Shown: positions 45,011 through 54,982 of the stretch, in pieces
Layout: each line of letters starts with the position of its first letter
How positions within the stretch are numbered: position 1 is the stretch's first letter
Assembly: GCF_002858715.1 (NCBI RefSeq)
Contig: NZ_PJZH01000025.1
Location: forward strand, 1-56,052
DNA: 56,052 bases
Source of the DNA: Chimaeribacter coloradensis
Lineage (GTDB): Bacteria > Pseudomonadota > Gammaproteobacteria > Enterobacterales > Enterobacteriaceae
Direction: 5' to 3'
The notes under the pieces: generated by a model
The model's input: only the letters and a program-made list of their open reading frames with translations
Told to the model about the DNA's origin: nothing
Database searches by the model: none
Translations under genes and position numbers: made by a program

Positions 45011-45068
45011 AAAAAAAACCCCACCTTACGGTGGGGAAGACAGGGATGGTGTCTATGGCAAGGAAAAA
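45011..45068 (-). ncRNA. cpxQ: CpxQ small RNA, from the cpxP 3' UTR
   Basis: CpxQ is released from cpxP mRNA by RNase E and with Hfq represses extracytoplasmic protein genes. On the minus strand, TTTTTCCTTGCCATAGACAC and the following CATCCCTGTCTTCCCC match the known enteric CpxQ almost base for base. The GC stem (CCCCACC / GGTGGGG, 45019-45025 / 45030-45036) and an eight-T tail form the terminator. It starts 8 bases after the cpxP stop. The 5' end is inferred from homology. Confidence 0.9.
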
Positions 45069-45075
45069 CAGGGTG

Positions 45076-45621
45076 CTACTCTTTGGTACTCAGCTCTTTG
45101 GTACTCAGCTTCTGGGCAGAAGTGGGTTGCAAGTCGTTCATGCGCTGCGCGTTTTGCTGTTGCGCCTGCTGCATTCTCTGCAGTTGATCCATGCGTTGCT
45201 GGTGTTTCTGCGCCAGCACGGCTTTTTGATCATCGGTCAGCAGGTTGTACATCAGGTTGCGTACCCGGGCCATTTCAACCTGGCGCGCTACCTGCTCCTG
45301 CGCCATTTTTTCAGCCTGGGCTTCAACAGCGGCCTGATCAAAGTTCTTCGCCGTGATCAGCCTATGCATGGTTTCCATTTCAGCTACATTGATACGGGGC
45401 AGATCGCGCCGTGCCTGGTGCATCAGGTCACGCATCTGCTGGCGTTGCTCTTCCGTAAGGCTGACGCCATCAAACATTAATTCGTTGTTAACGTAACCAT
45501 TTTTCAGCACAGGGTCATGGTGGTGCCAGGCCGGGTCACTGGTCGTTGTCTCAGCAGCCTGTGCCATACCCGCAGAGAGCGGCAGCAGGGTGGCCAACAC
45601 TAACGCAGTTACCTTTTGCAT
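45076..45621 (-). CDS. cpxP: periplasmic Cpx stress adaptor CpxP
   Basis: CpxP is a Spy-like periplasmic chaperone that binds the CpxA sensor and keeps it quiet. The 181 residues have a signal peptide (cut near AQA) and the two paired LTxxQ motifs, [10 protein letters not shown] and [10 protein letters not shown], with the long helical hairpin between. It is longer than E. coli (166), with a Gln/Met-rich tail ending [10 protein letters not shown], encoded by a 15-bp tandem duplication. The gene diverges from cpxR and has a consensus CpxR box upstream; its 3' end yields CpxQ. Confidence 0.95.
   Translation of the reverse strand: MQKVTALVLATLLPLSAGMAQAAETTTSDPAWHHHDPVLKNGYVNNELMFDGVSLTEEQRQQMRDLMHQARRDLPRINVAEMETMHRLITAKNFDQAAVEAQAEKMAQEQVARQVEMARVRNLMYNLLTDDQKAVLAQKHQQRMDQLQRMQQAQQQNAQRMNDLQPTSAQKLSTKELSTKE
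45079..45108. repeat. perfect 15-bp tandem duplication at the cpxP 3' end
   Basis: CTCTTTGGTACTCAG occurs twice in a row (45079-45093, 45094-45108), giving the repeated LSTKE at the CpxP C-terminus. It is immediately before the stop codon and the CpxQ start. Confidence 0.95.
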
Positions 45622-45704
45622 CTAAAAACTCCCGGTGCCGTTCACGATTCGTTATTCAATGTGAAGCAGTGTAGTGAGGTGGCTGCAAACATGCGTCAGT
45701 GCAT

Positions 45705-45719
45705 GTAAAACTTCGTAAA
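45705..45719 (+). promoter_or_regulatory. CpxR box between cpxP and cpxR
   Basis: GTAAA (45705-45709), five bases, GTAAA (45715-45719): a perfect match to the CpxR consensus GTAAA-N5-GTAAA. It sits in the 150-base divergent region, 84 bases from the cpxP start and 53 from cpxR. Confidence 0.92.
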
Positions 45720-45771
45720 GTCATGGAATGCCAACAATTGATGACGTATTTTGCGTCTAGAGGTAAATACG

Positions 45772-46470
45772 ATGAATAAGATCCTTTTAGTCGATGACGA
45801 CCGCGAACTCACTTCGCTTTTAAAAGAATTGCTGGATATGGAAGGGTTTGACGTCGTGGTGGCGCATGACGGCGAACAGGCACTGGAACAGCTCGACAGC
45901 AGCATTGACCTGCTGCTGCTGGACGTGATGATGCCGAAGAAAAATGGTATCGACACCCTGAAGGAGCTGCGTCAGCACCACCAGACGCCGGTGATTATGC
46001 TGACGGCCCGCGGCAGCGAGCTGGACCGGGTGCTGGGCCTGGAGCTGGGCGCGGATGACTACCTGCCCAAGCCGTTTAACGATCGGGAGCTGGTGGCCCG
46101 CATCCGCGCGATTCTGCGCCGTTCCCACTGGAGCGAGCAGCAGCAGAACGGCGAAAGCGGCGCGCCGACGCTGCAGGTGGACTGCCTGCAACTGAACCCG
46201 GGGCGGCAGGAAGCCAGCTTTGAAAATCAGGTACTGGATTTGACCGGCACGGAATTCACGCTGCTCTACCTGCTGGCGCAGCACCTCGGCCAGGTGGTGT
46301 CACGTGAGCATCTCAGCCAGGAAGTACTCGGCAAGCGGCTGACCCCGTTTGACCGCGCCATCGATATGCATATCTCCAACCTGCGCCGCAAACTCCCTGA
46401 GCGCAAAGATGGCCACCCGTGGTTCAAAACCCTGCGCGGCCGTGGTTATCTGATGGTATCTGCAAAATGA
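45772..46470 (+). CDS. cpxR: response regulator CpxR
   Basis: CpxR is the OmpR-family activator of the envelope stress response. The 232 residues have a receiver domain with phosphorylated D51 (LLLDVMMPKKNG) and a winged-helix DNA-binding domain (LTPFDRAIDMHISNLRRKL, then LRGRGYLM). The start at 45772 (MNKILLVDDD) has GAGG 8 bases upstream; the seven codons upstream are not conserved. The stop overlaps the cpxA start (ATGA), so translation is coupled. Confidence 0.97.
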   Translation: MNKILLVDDDRELTSLLKELLDMEGFDVVVAHDGEQALEQLDSSIDLLLLDVMMPKKNGIDTLKELRQHHQTPVIMLTARGSELDRVLGLELGADDYLPKPFNDRELVARIRAILRRSHWSEQQQNGESGAPTLQVDCLQLNPGRQEASFENQVLDLTGTEFTLLYLLAQHLGQVVSREHLSQEVLGKRLTPFDRAIDMHISNLRRKLPERKDGHPWFKTLRGRGYLMVSAK

Positions 46471-47837
46471 TCAACAGCTTAACAGCACGTATCTTCGCCA
46501 TTTTCTGGTTTACCCTGGCGCTGGTGCTGATGTTGGTGTTGATGGTGCCCAAGCTGGACTCGCGCCAGCTCACCCCGTTGCTGGAGAGTGAACAGCGTCA
46601 GGGCCTGATGCTGGAACAGCATGTGGAAGCGGAGCTGGCCAGCGACCCGGCCAACGATCTGATGTGGTGGCGGCGGCTGTTCCGCGCCATCGACAAATGG
46701 GCCCCGCCGGGCCAGCGTTTGCTGCTGGTGACCAGCGAGGGGCGGGTCATCGGCGCACAGCGCAACGAGATGCAGATCGTGCGTAACTTTATCGGCCAGT
46801 CGGACAATGCCGACCGGCCGAAAAAGAAAAAGTATGGCCGGGTTGAGATGGTTGGCCCCTTCTCCATACGTGATGGTGAAGACAACTACCAGCTCTACCT
46901 GATCCGCCCGGCCAACAGCCCGCAGTCTGACTTTATCAACCTGATGTTTGACCGGCCGCTGCTGCTGCTGATCGTCACCATGTTGATCAGCTCGCCGCTG
47001 CTGTTATGGCTGGCGTGGAGCCTGGCAAAACCGGCGCGTAAGCTGAAGAATGCCGCGGATGATGTGGCACGCGGCAACCTGAAGCAGCACCCGGAACTGG
47101 AAGCCGGGCCACAGGAGTTCCTGGCGACCGGGGCCAGCTTCAACCAGATGGTGAGCGCGCTGGAGAGAATGGTGACTGCCCAGCAGCGGCTGATTTCCGA
47201 CATCTCCCACGAGCTGCGCACTCCGCTGACCCGCCTGCAACTGGCAACAGCGCTGATGCGCCGCCGCCACGGTGAAGGCAAAGAGCTGGAGCGCATTGAG
47301 ACGGAAGCCCAGCGGCTGGACAGCATGATCAACGACCTGCTGGTGTTGTCGCGCAGTCAGCATAAAAACGAGCTGGCGCGCGAGCCGCTGAAGGCCAATG
47401 CCCTGTGGGCAGATGTGCTGGAAAATGCGCAATTTGAAGCGGAACAGGTGGGGAAAAAACTGGAAATCACCTCCCCCCCAGGGCCGTGGACGCTGATTGG
47501 TAACCCGTCGGCGCTGGACAGTGCGCTGGAGAACATCGTGCGCAATGCGCTGCGTTATTCCCACCACCATATTGCCGTGGCGTTTGCCTGTGATGAGGAA
47601 GGGATCACCATCACCGTGGATGACGATGGCCCCGGCGTATCACCGGCCGATCGGGAGCAGATTTTCCGCCCCTTCTACCGCACCGATGAGGCGCGTGACC
47701 GTGAATCGGGCGGCACCGGGCTGGGGCTGGCGATTGTCGAAACCGCCGTTTCCCAGCACCGGGGCTGGGTGCGGGCCGATGACAGCCCGCTGGGCGGCCT
47801 GCGTCTGATCATCTGGCTGCCGCTGCACCTGCGTTAA
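46467..47837 (+). CDS. cpxA: sensor histidine kinase CpxA
   Basis: CpxA senses envelope misfolding and phosphorylates CpxR. The 456 residues include two membrane segments (about 7-28 and 164-186) flanking a periplasmic domain, a HAMP domain, the phosphorylated H248 ([13 protein letters not shown]) and the ATP domain with [17 protein letters not shown] and [10 protein letters not shown]. The start at 46467 ([10 protein letters not shown]) overlaps the cpxR stop by 4 bases. The periplasmic loop carries a KKKK stretch near 119-122. Confidence 0.97.
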   Translation: MINSLTARIFAIFWFTLALVLMLVLMVPKLDSRQLTPLLESEQRQGLMLEQHVEAELASDPANDLMWWRRLFRAIDKWAPPGQRLLLVTSEGRVIGAQRNEMQIVRNFIGQSDNADRPKKKKYGRVEMVGPFSIRDGEDNYQLYLIRPANSPQSDFINLMFDRPLLLLIVTMLISSPLLLWLAWSLAKPARKLKNAADDVARGNLKQHPELEAGPQEFLATGASFNQMVSALERMVTAQQRLISDISHELRTPLTRLQLATALMRRRHGEGKELERIETEAQRLDSMINDLLVLSRSQHKNELAREPLKANALWADVLENAQFEAEQVGKKLEITSPPGPWTLIGNPSALDSALENIVRNALRYSHHHIAVAFACDEEGITITVDDDGPGVSPADREQIFRPFYRTDEARDRESGGTGLGLAIVETAVSQHRGWVRADDSPLGGLRLIIWLPLHLR

Positions 47838-47875
47838 GTTTCTGGTATTCTGCGCCCCTCAATTCTGGGGGGCGT

Positions 47876-48349
47876 ATGCTGAATATCGTTTTGTTTGAAC
47901 CTGAAATCCCACCAAATACCGGCAATATCATCCGCTTATGTGCCAACACCGGTTTTCATTTACACCTGATTGAGCCGCTGGGCTTTACCTGGGACGACAA
48001 ACGCCTGCGTCGCGCCGGGCTGGACTATCATGAGTTCGCCTCAATCCGGAAACATGCTGACTACGCACAGTTCGTGGCGCAGGAGCAGCCTGCCCGGCTG
48101 TTTGCATTGACCACCAAAGGCACCCCTGCCCACAGCGCGGTCAGCTATCAGGCCGGGGATTATCTGCTGTTCGGGCCGGAGAGCCGCGGCCTGCCTGCCG
48201 ACATCCTGAATGCCCTGCCAGCGGAGCAAAAGATCCGGATCCCGATGCAGCCCAACAGCCGCAGCATGAATTTGTCGAATGCGGTATCCGTGGTGGTGTA
48301 TGAGGCGTGGCGGCAGCTCGGTTATGCCGGGGCGCTGATCAAGTCCTGA
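47876..48349 (+). CDS. trmL: tRNA (cytidine/uridine-2'-O)-methyltransferase TrmL
   Basis: TrmL methylates the 2'-O of the wobble base C34/U34 of the leucine tRNAs. The 157-residue SPOUT protein has the N-terminal [18 protein letters not shown], the trefoil knot motif FGPESRGLP and [22 protein letters not shown]. Length equals E. coli. It follows cpxA by 38 bases and could be in the same transcript. It converges with cysE across a shared terminator. Confidence 0.96.
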   Translation: MLNIVLFEPEIPPNTGNIIRLCANTGFHLHLIEPLGFTWDDKRLRRAGLDYHEFASIRKHADYAQFVAQEQPARLFALTTKGTPAHSAVSYQAGDYLLFGPESRGLPADILNALPAEQKIRIPMQPNSRSMNLSNAVSVVVYEAWRQLGYAGALIKS

Positions 48350-48361
48350 ACCGGCAGCCAC

Positions 48362-48390
48362 AAAAAAAAGCAGGCCATGCCTGCTTTTTT
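48362..48390. terminator. bidirectional terminator, trmL/cysE
   Basis: Stem AAGCAGGC (48368-48375), CAT loop, GCCTGCTT, with A-run and T-run on either side. Confidence 0.9.
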
Positions 48391-48432
48391 GCTTTTGTCC
48401 TGCGCCGGGCCGTTGGCTTTATCAGGCCAACG

Positions 48433-49248
48433 TTAAATACCGTCGCCGTAGACAAACCCATCACCGTTAAAGTGTTGGTCCATATCCAGGGACGGCTTCT
48501 CACTCTCCGGGCGGCCGACAATGCGCGCCGGTACACCGGCAGCCGTGGTGTGCGCCGGCACCGAATGCAGCACGACCGAACCGGCACCGATTTTCGCGCC
48601 GCGCCCGATCTCAATATTGCCGAGGATTTTCGCCCCTGCGCCAATCATCACCCCTTCACGGATTTTCGGGTGGCGGTCGCCGCTGGTTTTCCCGGTGCCG
48701 CCCAGGGTGACGGATTGCAGGATCGAGACATCATTTTCCACCACCGCCGTTTCACCGATCACGATGCCGGTGGCGTGGTCGAGCATGATGCCGCAGCCGA
48801 TTCTGGCCGCCGGGTGGATGTCCACGCCGAAGGAGACGGAGATCTGGTTCTGGAAGTAGACTGCCAGTGCGCGGCGATCCTGTTTCCACAGCCAGTTACC
48901 GATGCGGTACGCCTGCAGCGCGTGGAACCCTTTCAGGTAGAGCAGCGGCGTGGAGTACTTATCCACCGCCGGATCGCGCAGCCGCACGGCCAGAATGTCA
49001 CGCGCGGCGGAGAGGGTCATCTGCACGTCGGAACGGTAAGCCTCTTCCACCACTTCGCGGATCGCCATCGCCGGCATGACCGGGCTGCCCAGCTTATTGG
49101 CCAGAATATAGCTGAGCGCGCTGCTGAGGTTTTCATGTTTAAGCAATGTTGCATGGAAGAAACTGGCCAGCATGGGTTCACAATCAGCCAGCGCCCGCGC
49201 TTCTGATTTGATGTAATTCCAGACCTGTTCTAACTCTTCAGACGACAT
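48433..49248 (-). CDS. cysE: serine acetyltransferase
   Basis: CysE acetylates serine with acetyl-CoA, the first step of cysteine synthesis, and is inhibited by cysteine. The 271 residues have an N-terminal helical domain and a C-terminal left-handed beta helix of hexapeptide repeats (IHPAARIGCGIMLDHATGIVIG), with catalytic D-H pair in MLDHATG. The C-terminal tail that binds CysK ends in GDGI. The start at 49248 (MSSEELEQVW) fits the family. It is last in a minus-strand operon after gpsA. Confidence 0.96.
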   Translation of the reverse strand: MSSEELEQVWNYIKSEARALADCEPMLASFFHATLLKHENLSSALSYILANKLGSPVMPAMAIREVVEEAYRSDVQMTLSAARDILAVRLRDPAVDKYSTPLLYLKGFHALQAYRIGNWLWKQDRRALAVYFQNQISVSFGVDIHPAARIGCGIMLDHATGIVIGETAVVENDVSILQSVTLGGTGKTSGDRHPKIREGVMIGAGAKILGNIEIGRGAKIGAGSVVLHSVPAHTTAAGVPARIVGRPESEKPSLDMDQHFNGDGFVYGDGI

Positions 49249-49323
49249 TGCTTTCCCCTCTGCCTTACATAAAGAAGCCACGCGACCGGCACCCGCAGCC
49301 GCGTGGCTGGATAAAATTACCGG

Positions 49324-50343
49324 TCAGGCGCTCTGCTTTTCGTCTTTCCGGGTACGACCCAGCAAGGTTGTGGCGGCTTCCCGTGCATCTTTATTGCAAT
49401 ACAACACCTGATATATCTGTTCAGTGATCGGCATTTCAACCTGGTAGCGTTGCGCCAGCGCCAATACCTCTTTGGTATTGCGGTAGCCCTCCACAACCTG
49501 GCCGATCTCATCCTGGGCCTGCTGCACCGTCTTGCCCTGCCCCAGCATAATACCGAAACGCCGGTTACGGGATTGGTTATCTGTGCAGGTCAGCACCAGG
49601 TCGCCCAGCCCCGCCATCCCCATAAAGGTAGAGGGGTCTGCGCCCAGCGCCGAGCCAAGGCGGCTCATCTCCGCCAGACCGCGGGTGATCAGCGCGGTAC
49701 GGGCGTTGGCACCAAACCCGATACCGTCTGACATCCCGGCACCAATGGCGATCACGTTCTTCACCGCCCCACCCAGTTGCACACCGATGAAATCGGGGTT
49801 GCTGTAGACGCGGAAACTTTTGCCGCAGTGCAGCAGCTCCTGCAGGTCATCGGTGAACTGCGCGTCGGTAGAGGCGAGGGCGATGGCGGTCGGCAAGCCG
49901 GCAGCCAGCTCTTTGGCAAAGGTCGGGCCGGAGAGCACCGCCAGCGGAAGGGTGTCGCCAAGCGCCTCACGCGCCACATCCTGCAACAAACGGCCGGTTT
50001 CCGCTTCCAGCCCTTTCGTCGCCCAGACGACCCTGGCATCCGCGCGCAAGTGCGGCTTCAGCTGGCGCAAAACGTCACCAAACACATGGCTCGGCACCAC
50101 CACCAGCACATCACGGCTGGCAGCCAGCGCACGGGCGAGGTCAGTTTCCAGGGTCAGGGAATCGGGGAAGGGCACATCGGGCAGAAACGCCTGGTTGCAG
50201 CGGGTCTGCTGCATGGCGTTGATATGCTGTGGGTTGTGGCCCCACAACACCACGTTGTGGCCATTACGCGCGAGGGTAATGGCCAGAGCGGTGCCGTACG
50301 AGCCGGCACCGATCACTGTCATTGACGCATTGACGCTATCCAT
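49324..50343 (-). CDS. gpsA: sn-glycerol-3-phosphate dehydrogenase [NAD(P)+]
   Basis: GpsA reduces dihydroxyacetone phosphate to glycerol 3-phosphate, the backbone of phospholipids. The 339 residues equal E. coli. The NAD(P)-binding [10 protein letters not shown] (12-21), the substrate motif [12 protein letters not shown] and the catalytic Lys near KGLE are present. Its start shares one base with the secB stop (TGATG), so the two are coupled. cysE follows after 75 bases. Confidence 0.97.
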   Translation of the reverse strand: MDSVNASMTVIGAGSYGTALAITLARNGHNVVLWGHNPQHINAMQQTRCNQAFLPDVPFPDSLTLETDLARALAASRDVLVVVPSHVFGDVLRQLKPHLRADARVVWATKGLEAETGRLLQDVAREALGDTLPLAVLSGPTFAKELAAGLPTAIALASTDAQFTDDLQELLHCGKSFRVYSNPDFIGVQLGGAVKNVIAIGAGMSDGIGFGANARTALITRGLAEMSRLGSALGADPSTFMGMAGLGDLVLTCTDNQSRNRRFGIMLGQGKTVQQAQDEIGQVVEGYRNTKEVLALAQRYQVEMPITEQIYQVLYCNKDAREAATTLLGRTRKDEKQSA

Positions 50344-50813
50344 CAGGCATCCTGATGTGGGGCAGCACCTTCGCCTTCAGACTGCTGTTGCAGATAGTTC
50401 ATGAACAGCGCATCAAAGTTCACAGGTGCCAGGTTCAGTTGCGGGAACGTACCGCGTGAAACCAGGCTGGTGATGCACTCACGCGCATACGGGAACAGGA
50501 TGTTCGGGCAGTATGCGCCCAGGCAATGCGCCAGCTGGGTGCCTTCGATACCGGCGATGGAGAAGATGCCGCCCTGCTGCACTTCGCACAGGAACGCCGT
50601 CTCTTCACCCAGGGAGGCGGTCACGGTGACACGCAGTACTACTTCATACACATCATCCGCCAGCTGGCTGGACGCGGTATCAAGATCCAGTTTAACTTCC
50701 GGCTGCCACTCCTGCTGGAAAACTTGCGGAGCATTCGGCGCTTCGAAAGAGATATCTTTGGTGTAGATACGTTGGATCTGGAAACCCATTTCTGTGTTGT
50801 TTTGCTCGGACAT
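50343..50813 (-). CDS. secB: protein export chaperone SecB
   Basis: SecB is a tetrameric cytoplasmic chaperone that hands unfolded precursors to SecA. The 156-residue protein has [19 protein letters not shown] and the SecA-binding [17 protein letters not shown]. The start at 50813 (MSEQNNTEM) is chosen by family alignment; an ATG 9 bases upstream is also possible. It lies between grxC and gpsA, as in E. coli, with a 1-base overlap with gpsA. Confidence 0.97.
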   Translation of the reverse strand: MSEQNNTEMGFQIQRIYTKDISFEAPNAPQVFQQEWQPEVKLDLDTASSQLADDVYEVVLRVTVTASLGEETAFLCEVQQGGIFSIAGIEGTQLAHCLGAYCPNILFPYARECITSLVSRGTFPQLNLAPVNFDALFMNYLQQQSEGEGAAPHQDA

Positions 50814-50881
50814 GTTAGTCATACCTTTTAGTTAAACATCCATATTGTTGCACCCGCGGCGAAGCGCACCGGGCTGAAGCC

Positions 50882-51130
50882 TCAGAGCAGAGGGTCCAGG
50901 CCGCCGCGCGCTTCCAGCGCATGTAAATCGTCACAACCGCCGATGTGCCGGCCGTCGATGAAAATCTGGGGAACCGTGGTGCGCCCGCTGCGGGTGATCA
51001 TCTCTTCACGCTTTTCCGGGTGCGCATCAATCGCGATTTCGGAAAACGCGGCACCTTTCGTATTCAGCAACGCCTTTGCGCGATGGCAAAAAGGACAGGT
51101 CGCTTTGGTGTACATCTCGATCTTAGCCAT
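50882..51130 (-). CDS. grxC: glutaredoxin 3
   Basis: GrxC reduces disulfides and glutathione mixed disulfides with glutathione. The 82-residue protein has the C12-PF-C15 active site (E. coli has CPYC), the cis-proline TVPQIF and the GGCDDL glutathione site. It sits 68 bases upstream of secB and 29 bases after yibN in one operon. It is a second glutaredoxin besides the one fused to the peroxiredoxin. Confidence 0.97.
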   Translation of the reverse strand: MAKIEMYTKATCPFCHRAKALLNTKGAAFSEIAIDAHPEKREEMITRSGRTTVPQIFIDGRHIGGCDDLHALEARGGLDPLL

Positions 51131-51159
51131 GACTAGCCTCCGGTTTCCGGTAGAGTGAA

Positions 51160-51591
51160 TTATTTGCCGCGCGCCAGCGGCAGGTTCTCGCCGCTCCAGC
51201 CCGCGATGCCCTCTTTCAGGACAGAGACGCGCTCAAAGCCGGCGGCGCTCAGCGCTTCTGCTGAGGCGCGGGCGCTGGTGCCGTTTGCACACACCACGAT
51301 AACCGGCTGCGCTTTGTGTTTCGCCAGCTCGCCGATATTGTTGCTTTTAATATCAGCAGCAACGACGTTCATTGAATTCGCGATATGGCCTTTGCGGAAA
51401 TCATCACGCGGGCGGGTATCCACCACCACGGCATCTTCTTTATTAATCAGGCGTGTGGCTTCACCACGGGTAATTTCACGAACCTTGGAAAAACGGCTCT
51501 TGAAGGTCGTTACGATCACTGCAATCAGTAATGCAACCCAGGCCAGGCTCAGTACGAGATGATCTCTAACGAATTCCATAATGTCTTGCAT
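51160..51591 (-). CDS. yibN: membrane-anchored rhodanese-domain protein YibN
   Basis: A 143-residue protein with one N-terminal membrane segment (about 12-30) and a rhodanese domain (about 35-143). Unlike E. coli YibN as I recall it, the active-site loop keeps a cysteine: C101 in [10 protein letters not shown], so sulfur-transfer activity is possible. E. coli YibN has been linked to membrane-protein insertion, but its role is not settled. The start at 51591 (MQDIMEFV) is chosen by alignment. It is first in yibN-grxC-secB-gpsA-cysE. Confidence 0.93.
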   Translation of the reverse strand: MQDIMEFVRDHLVLSLAWVALLIAVIVTTFKSRFSKVREITRGEATRLINKEDAVVVDTRPRDDFRKGHIANSMNVVAADIKSNNIGELAKHKAQPVIVVCANGTSARASAEALSAAGFERVSVLKEGIAGWSGENLPLARGK

Positions 51592-51871
51592 GGGGTGTAG
51601 CAACTCCCGTCAGTTAGGGGATAAAAATAAGGCTTCAGAGTATACCTGCGCGGTGCCTCAAATGCAGCCGGGAAGCCGGCATGAGTGAAGAAACTGCGGC
51701 GCAGCACGAAAATTAGCACTGTTGCCCGGCAAAAGTTAACTCTTATTACGCTGCATCTTTGATCTTCCTGCGCTATGCCGTTTTTTCATTAGGATAAAAT
51801 CCGCCGCTTCCCAGGGCCGGCCACCTCCGCGCCACGCCCTGCGCTTTTCCTTTTTCAGGAGTACACACGCC

Positions 51872-53416
51872 ATGTCGAGCATTAAGAAACCTACTGTGCT
51901 GGTGATTCTGGACGGCTACGGCCACCGCGGGCCGGCCCCGGACAACGCCATTCTCAACGCGCGCACCCCGGTGATGGACGCCCTGTGGCAGCACTGCCCG
52001 CATGCGCTGATCGGCGCGTCCGGGCTGGACGTCGGCCTGCCGGACGGGCAGATGGGCAACTCCGAAGTCGGCCACGTTAACCTGGGTGCCGGGCGCATTG
52101 TCTACCAGGATCTGACCCGGCTGGATAAGGCGATTCAGGACGGGGCGTTTTACCAAAACCCGGTGCTGACTGCCGCCGTAGACCACGCCGTGCAGGCCGG
52201 GAAAGCGGTACACATCATGGGCCTGCTCTCGGCCGGGGGCGTCCACAGCCATGAAGACCATATCCTGGCGATGATTGAGCTGGCGGCCCAGCGCGGTGCG
52301 AAAACGGTCTATCTCCACGCTTTTCTGGATGGCCGTGACACCCCGCCGCGCAGCGCACACGCCTCGCTGGAACGTGCCGCTGACGCCTTCCGCACGCTGG
52401 GCTGCGGGCGCATCGCCTCGGTGGTGGGCCGCTACTACGCGATGGACCGCGACAACCGCTGGGATCGCGTACAGCAGGCGTATGACCTGCTGACCGGTGC
52501 CAACGGGGCGTTCCGCGCGGACACGGCCGCAGAGGCGCTGGATGCCGCCTACGCGCGCGGTGAAAACGACGAATTCGTGAAACCGGCGGTGATCCGCGCT
52601 GAAGGGGAAACAGACGCCGCGATGGCCCCGGGCGACGCCCTGATCTTTATGAATTTCCGCGCAGACCGCGCCCGCGAGATCACCCGCGCCTTCGTGGAGC
52701 CGGGTTTTGACGGCTTCGTGCGGGAGAAAGAGGTGGCGCTCAGCAGCTTCGTGATGCTGACGGAATACGCTGCTGACATCCCCGCAGCCTGCGCTTTCCC
52801 GCCCGCCCCGCTCGACAATACGCTGGGTGAATGGCTGATGAAGCAGGGCAAAACCCAGCTGCGCATCTCAGAAACCGAAAAATATGCCCACGTCACCTTC
52901 TTCTTTAACGGCGGGGTAGAGACGCCGTTTGCCGGGGAAGATCGCATTCTGGTCAACTCGCCGAAAGTCGCGACCTATGATTTGCAACCGGAAATGAGCG
53001 CGCCGGAGCTGACGGATAAACTGCTTTCCGCCATCGGCAGCGGCCGTTATGACCTGATCATCTGCAACTACCCGAACGGCGATATGGTCGGCCATACCGG
53101 CGTGTATGAGGCGGCGGTGCAGGCGGTGGAGACGCTGGATGGCTGCATCGCGCAGGTGGTAGGCGCGGTAAAAGCCATCGGCGGCCAGTTGCTGATCACC
53201 GCTGACCACGGCAACGCCGAGCAGATGCGTGACCCGGAAACCGGCCAGGCCCACACCGCCCACACCAGCCTGCCGGTGCCGCTGATCTATGTCGGCCAAC
53301 CGGCTGCCGTTATTGAGGGCGGTACGCTCTCTGACATCGCCCCGACGCTGCTTCGCCTGATGAACCTGCCGGTGCCGCCGGAGATGACCGGCAAGCCGCT
53401 GGTAACTGTCGGCTGA
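51872..53416 (+). CDS. gpmM: 2,3-bisphosphoglycerate-independent phosphoglycerate mutase
   Basis: GpmM interconverts 3- and 2-phosphoglycerate with manganese. The 514 residues equal E. coli. The metal- and phosphate-binding ILDGYGHR (about 11-18), catalytic S64 in [18 protein letters not shown] and C-terminal [11 protein letters not shown] are present. It diverges from yibN over 280 bases that hold no other gene. Confidence 0.97.
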   Translation: MSSIKKPTVLVILDGYGHRGPAPDNAILNARTPVMDALWQHCPHALIGASGLDVGLPDGQMGNSEVGHVNLGAGRIVYQDLTRLDKAIQDGAFYQNPVLTAAVDHAVQAGKAVHIMGLLSAGGVHSHEDHILAMIELAAQRGAKTVYLHAFLDGRDTPPRSAHASLERAADAFRTLGCGRIASVVGRYYAMDRDNRWDRVQQAYDLLTGANGAFRADTAAEALDAAYARGENDEFVKPAVIRAEGETDAAMAPGDALIFMNFRADRAREITRAFVEPGFDGFVREKEVALSSFVMLTEYAADIPAACAFPPAPLDNTLGEWLMKQGKTQLRISETEKYAHVTFFFNGGVETPFAGEDRILVNSPKVATYDLQPEMSAPELTDKLLSAIGSGRYDLIICNYPNGDMVGHTGVYEAAVQAVETLDGCIAQVVGAVKAIGGQLLITADHGNAEQMRDPETGQAHTAHTSLPVPLIYVGQPAAVIEGGTLSDIAPTLLRLMNLPVPPEMTGKPLVTVG

Positions 53417-53635
53417 TCCCCCTGTGGCCGGCGCCCTGCCGGCCCTTTTCCCTTTCCTCTCAGCCGGAAACGGCAAAAAATTTAACACTTCAGCGGTGGC
53501 AATTCTGGCGGAAAACGAAATACTACAGGGGCGGCCTGCGGCAGGCGCCTGCCTTTTGGCTGTGCATCAGGCGCGTGATCAATGCTACGATGACCCACGG
53601 GATTTGCCCTGCCAGGACGAATCAGTTTTCACACA

Positions 53636-54979
53636 ATGGACGACAGTTTGCGTAAATCTCCCCGCTCCAGCCAGCCCGTTTTCCCGCGCCTTTGCATGAC
53701 GCAGAGCACGCCCCCCTGTGCGCCTGATGCTTTTACCCTGTTAGCCCGCCCGTCCGGCTGTTTGCTGGCCGCGACCCTGTGGGCCGGTGCCCTGCTCTGC
53801 TCGCCCACGGCCCATGCCGAAGACAACAAGCAGCAGTTGAAATCGCTGCAGCAGGATATCGCCGAAAAAGAGAAAAGCGTCCAGTTGCAGAAAGCGCAGC
53901 GCGGCGCCCTGCTCGACCAGCTGAAAGCGCAGGAGAAGATCATCGCCCAGGCCAGCCGGCAACTGCGTGACACCCAAAGCGTGCTGGCCTCGCTGGAGAA
54001 AGAGATTGGCGCGCTGAATACCTCGATCCAGAAATTGCAGAAGCAGCAGTCCGCCCAGCAAACCCTTCTGGCGAAACAGCTCGATGCCGCCTTCCGGGTC
54101 GGGCAGCACAGCGGCCTGCAACTGATCTTGAGCAGTGAAGAGAGCCAGCGCAGCGAGCGGATCCTGGCCTACTTCAGTTACCTGAACGAGGCGCGGCAGA
54201 AAACCATCAACACACTGGCCGAGACCCGCACCGATCTGGCCGCCGAGCGTAAATCACTGAAAGCGAAACAGGAGCAGCAGGCGCAGCTGCTCGCCCAGCA
54301 ACAGGCGCAACAGCAGACGCTGGAACAGGCGCGCGCAGGCCGCCAGAAAACCCTGACCAGCCTGGAGGCCTCGCTGGAGAAAGATCAGGCGCGGCTGGCG
54401 GAGTTGCGGCAGAACGAAGTGCGCCTGCGCGACCAGATCGCCAAAGCGGAGCGTGAAGCCCGCGCCCGCGCCGAGCGGGAAGCCCGCGAGGCGGAAAAAG
54501 TGCGTGCCAAAGAGCAGCAGGCGAAAAAACGCGGCTCGAGTTACAAACCCACTGAAAGCGAACGCGCCCTGGTGTCCCGCACCGGCGGGCTGGGGCGGCC
54601 GGGCGGCCAGGCGATCTGGCCGGTACACGGCCGGACGATCCACCGCTTCGGCGAGCCGTTGCAGGGGGAGTTGCGCTGGAAAGGCATGGTCATCACCGCC
54701 GCAGAAGGCAGCGAAGTCAAAGCGATAGCGGACGGCCGCGTCCTGCTGGCCGACTGGCTGCAAGGTTACGGGCTGGTGGTGGTGGTGGAGCACGGTAAAG
54801 GTGACATGAGCCTTTACGGCTATAACCAGAGCGCGCTGGTCAACGTCGGCCAGCAAGTGAAAGCCGGGCAGCCGATTGCGCTGGTCGGTACCAGTGGGGG
54901 CCAGGGCCAGCCCTCACTCTATTTTGAAATCCGTCGCCAGGGACAGGCCGTTAACCCACAGCCGTGGTTGGGAAGATAA
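53636..54979 (+). CDS. envC: murein hydrolase activator EnvC
   Basis: EnvC is a periplasmic activator of amidases AmiA and AmiB at the division site, recruited by FtsEX. The frame has 447 residues: a signal region ending AHA (near 61), long coiled coils (about 62-290, rich in Q/K/E/A), and a degenerate LytM domain (about 335-447) with GYGLVVVVEHGKGDMSLYGYN. The zinc ligands of active LytM enzymes are not complete, as usual. The start is unsure: 53696 (MTQSTPP) would give 427 residues, nearer the E. coli 419, and neither has a strong ribosome site. Confidence 0.9.
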   Translation: MDDSLRKSPRSSQPVFPRLCMTQSTPPCAPDAFTLLARPSGCLLAATLWAGALLCSPTAHAEDNKQQLKSLQQDIAEKEKSVQLQKAQRGALLDQLKAQEKIIAQASRQLRDTQSVLASLEKEIGALNTSIQKLQKQQSAQQTLLAKQLDAAFRVGQHSGLQLILSSEESQRSERILAYFSYLNEARQKTINTLAETRTDLAAERKSLKAKQEQQAQLLAQQQAQQQTLEQARAGRQKTLTSLEASLEKDQARLAELRQNEVRLRDQIAKAEREARARAEREAREAEKVRAKEQQAKKRGSSYKPTESERALVSRTGGLGRPGGQAIWPVHGRTIHRFGEPLQGELRWKGMVITAAEGSEVKAIADGRVLLADWLQGYGLVVVVEHGKGDMSLYGYNQSALVNVGQQVKAGQPIALVGTSGGQGQPSLYFEIRRQGQAVNPQPWLGR

Positions 54980-54982
54980 GTC

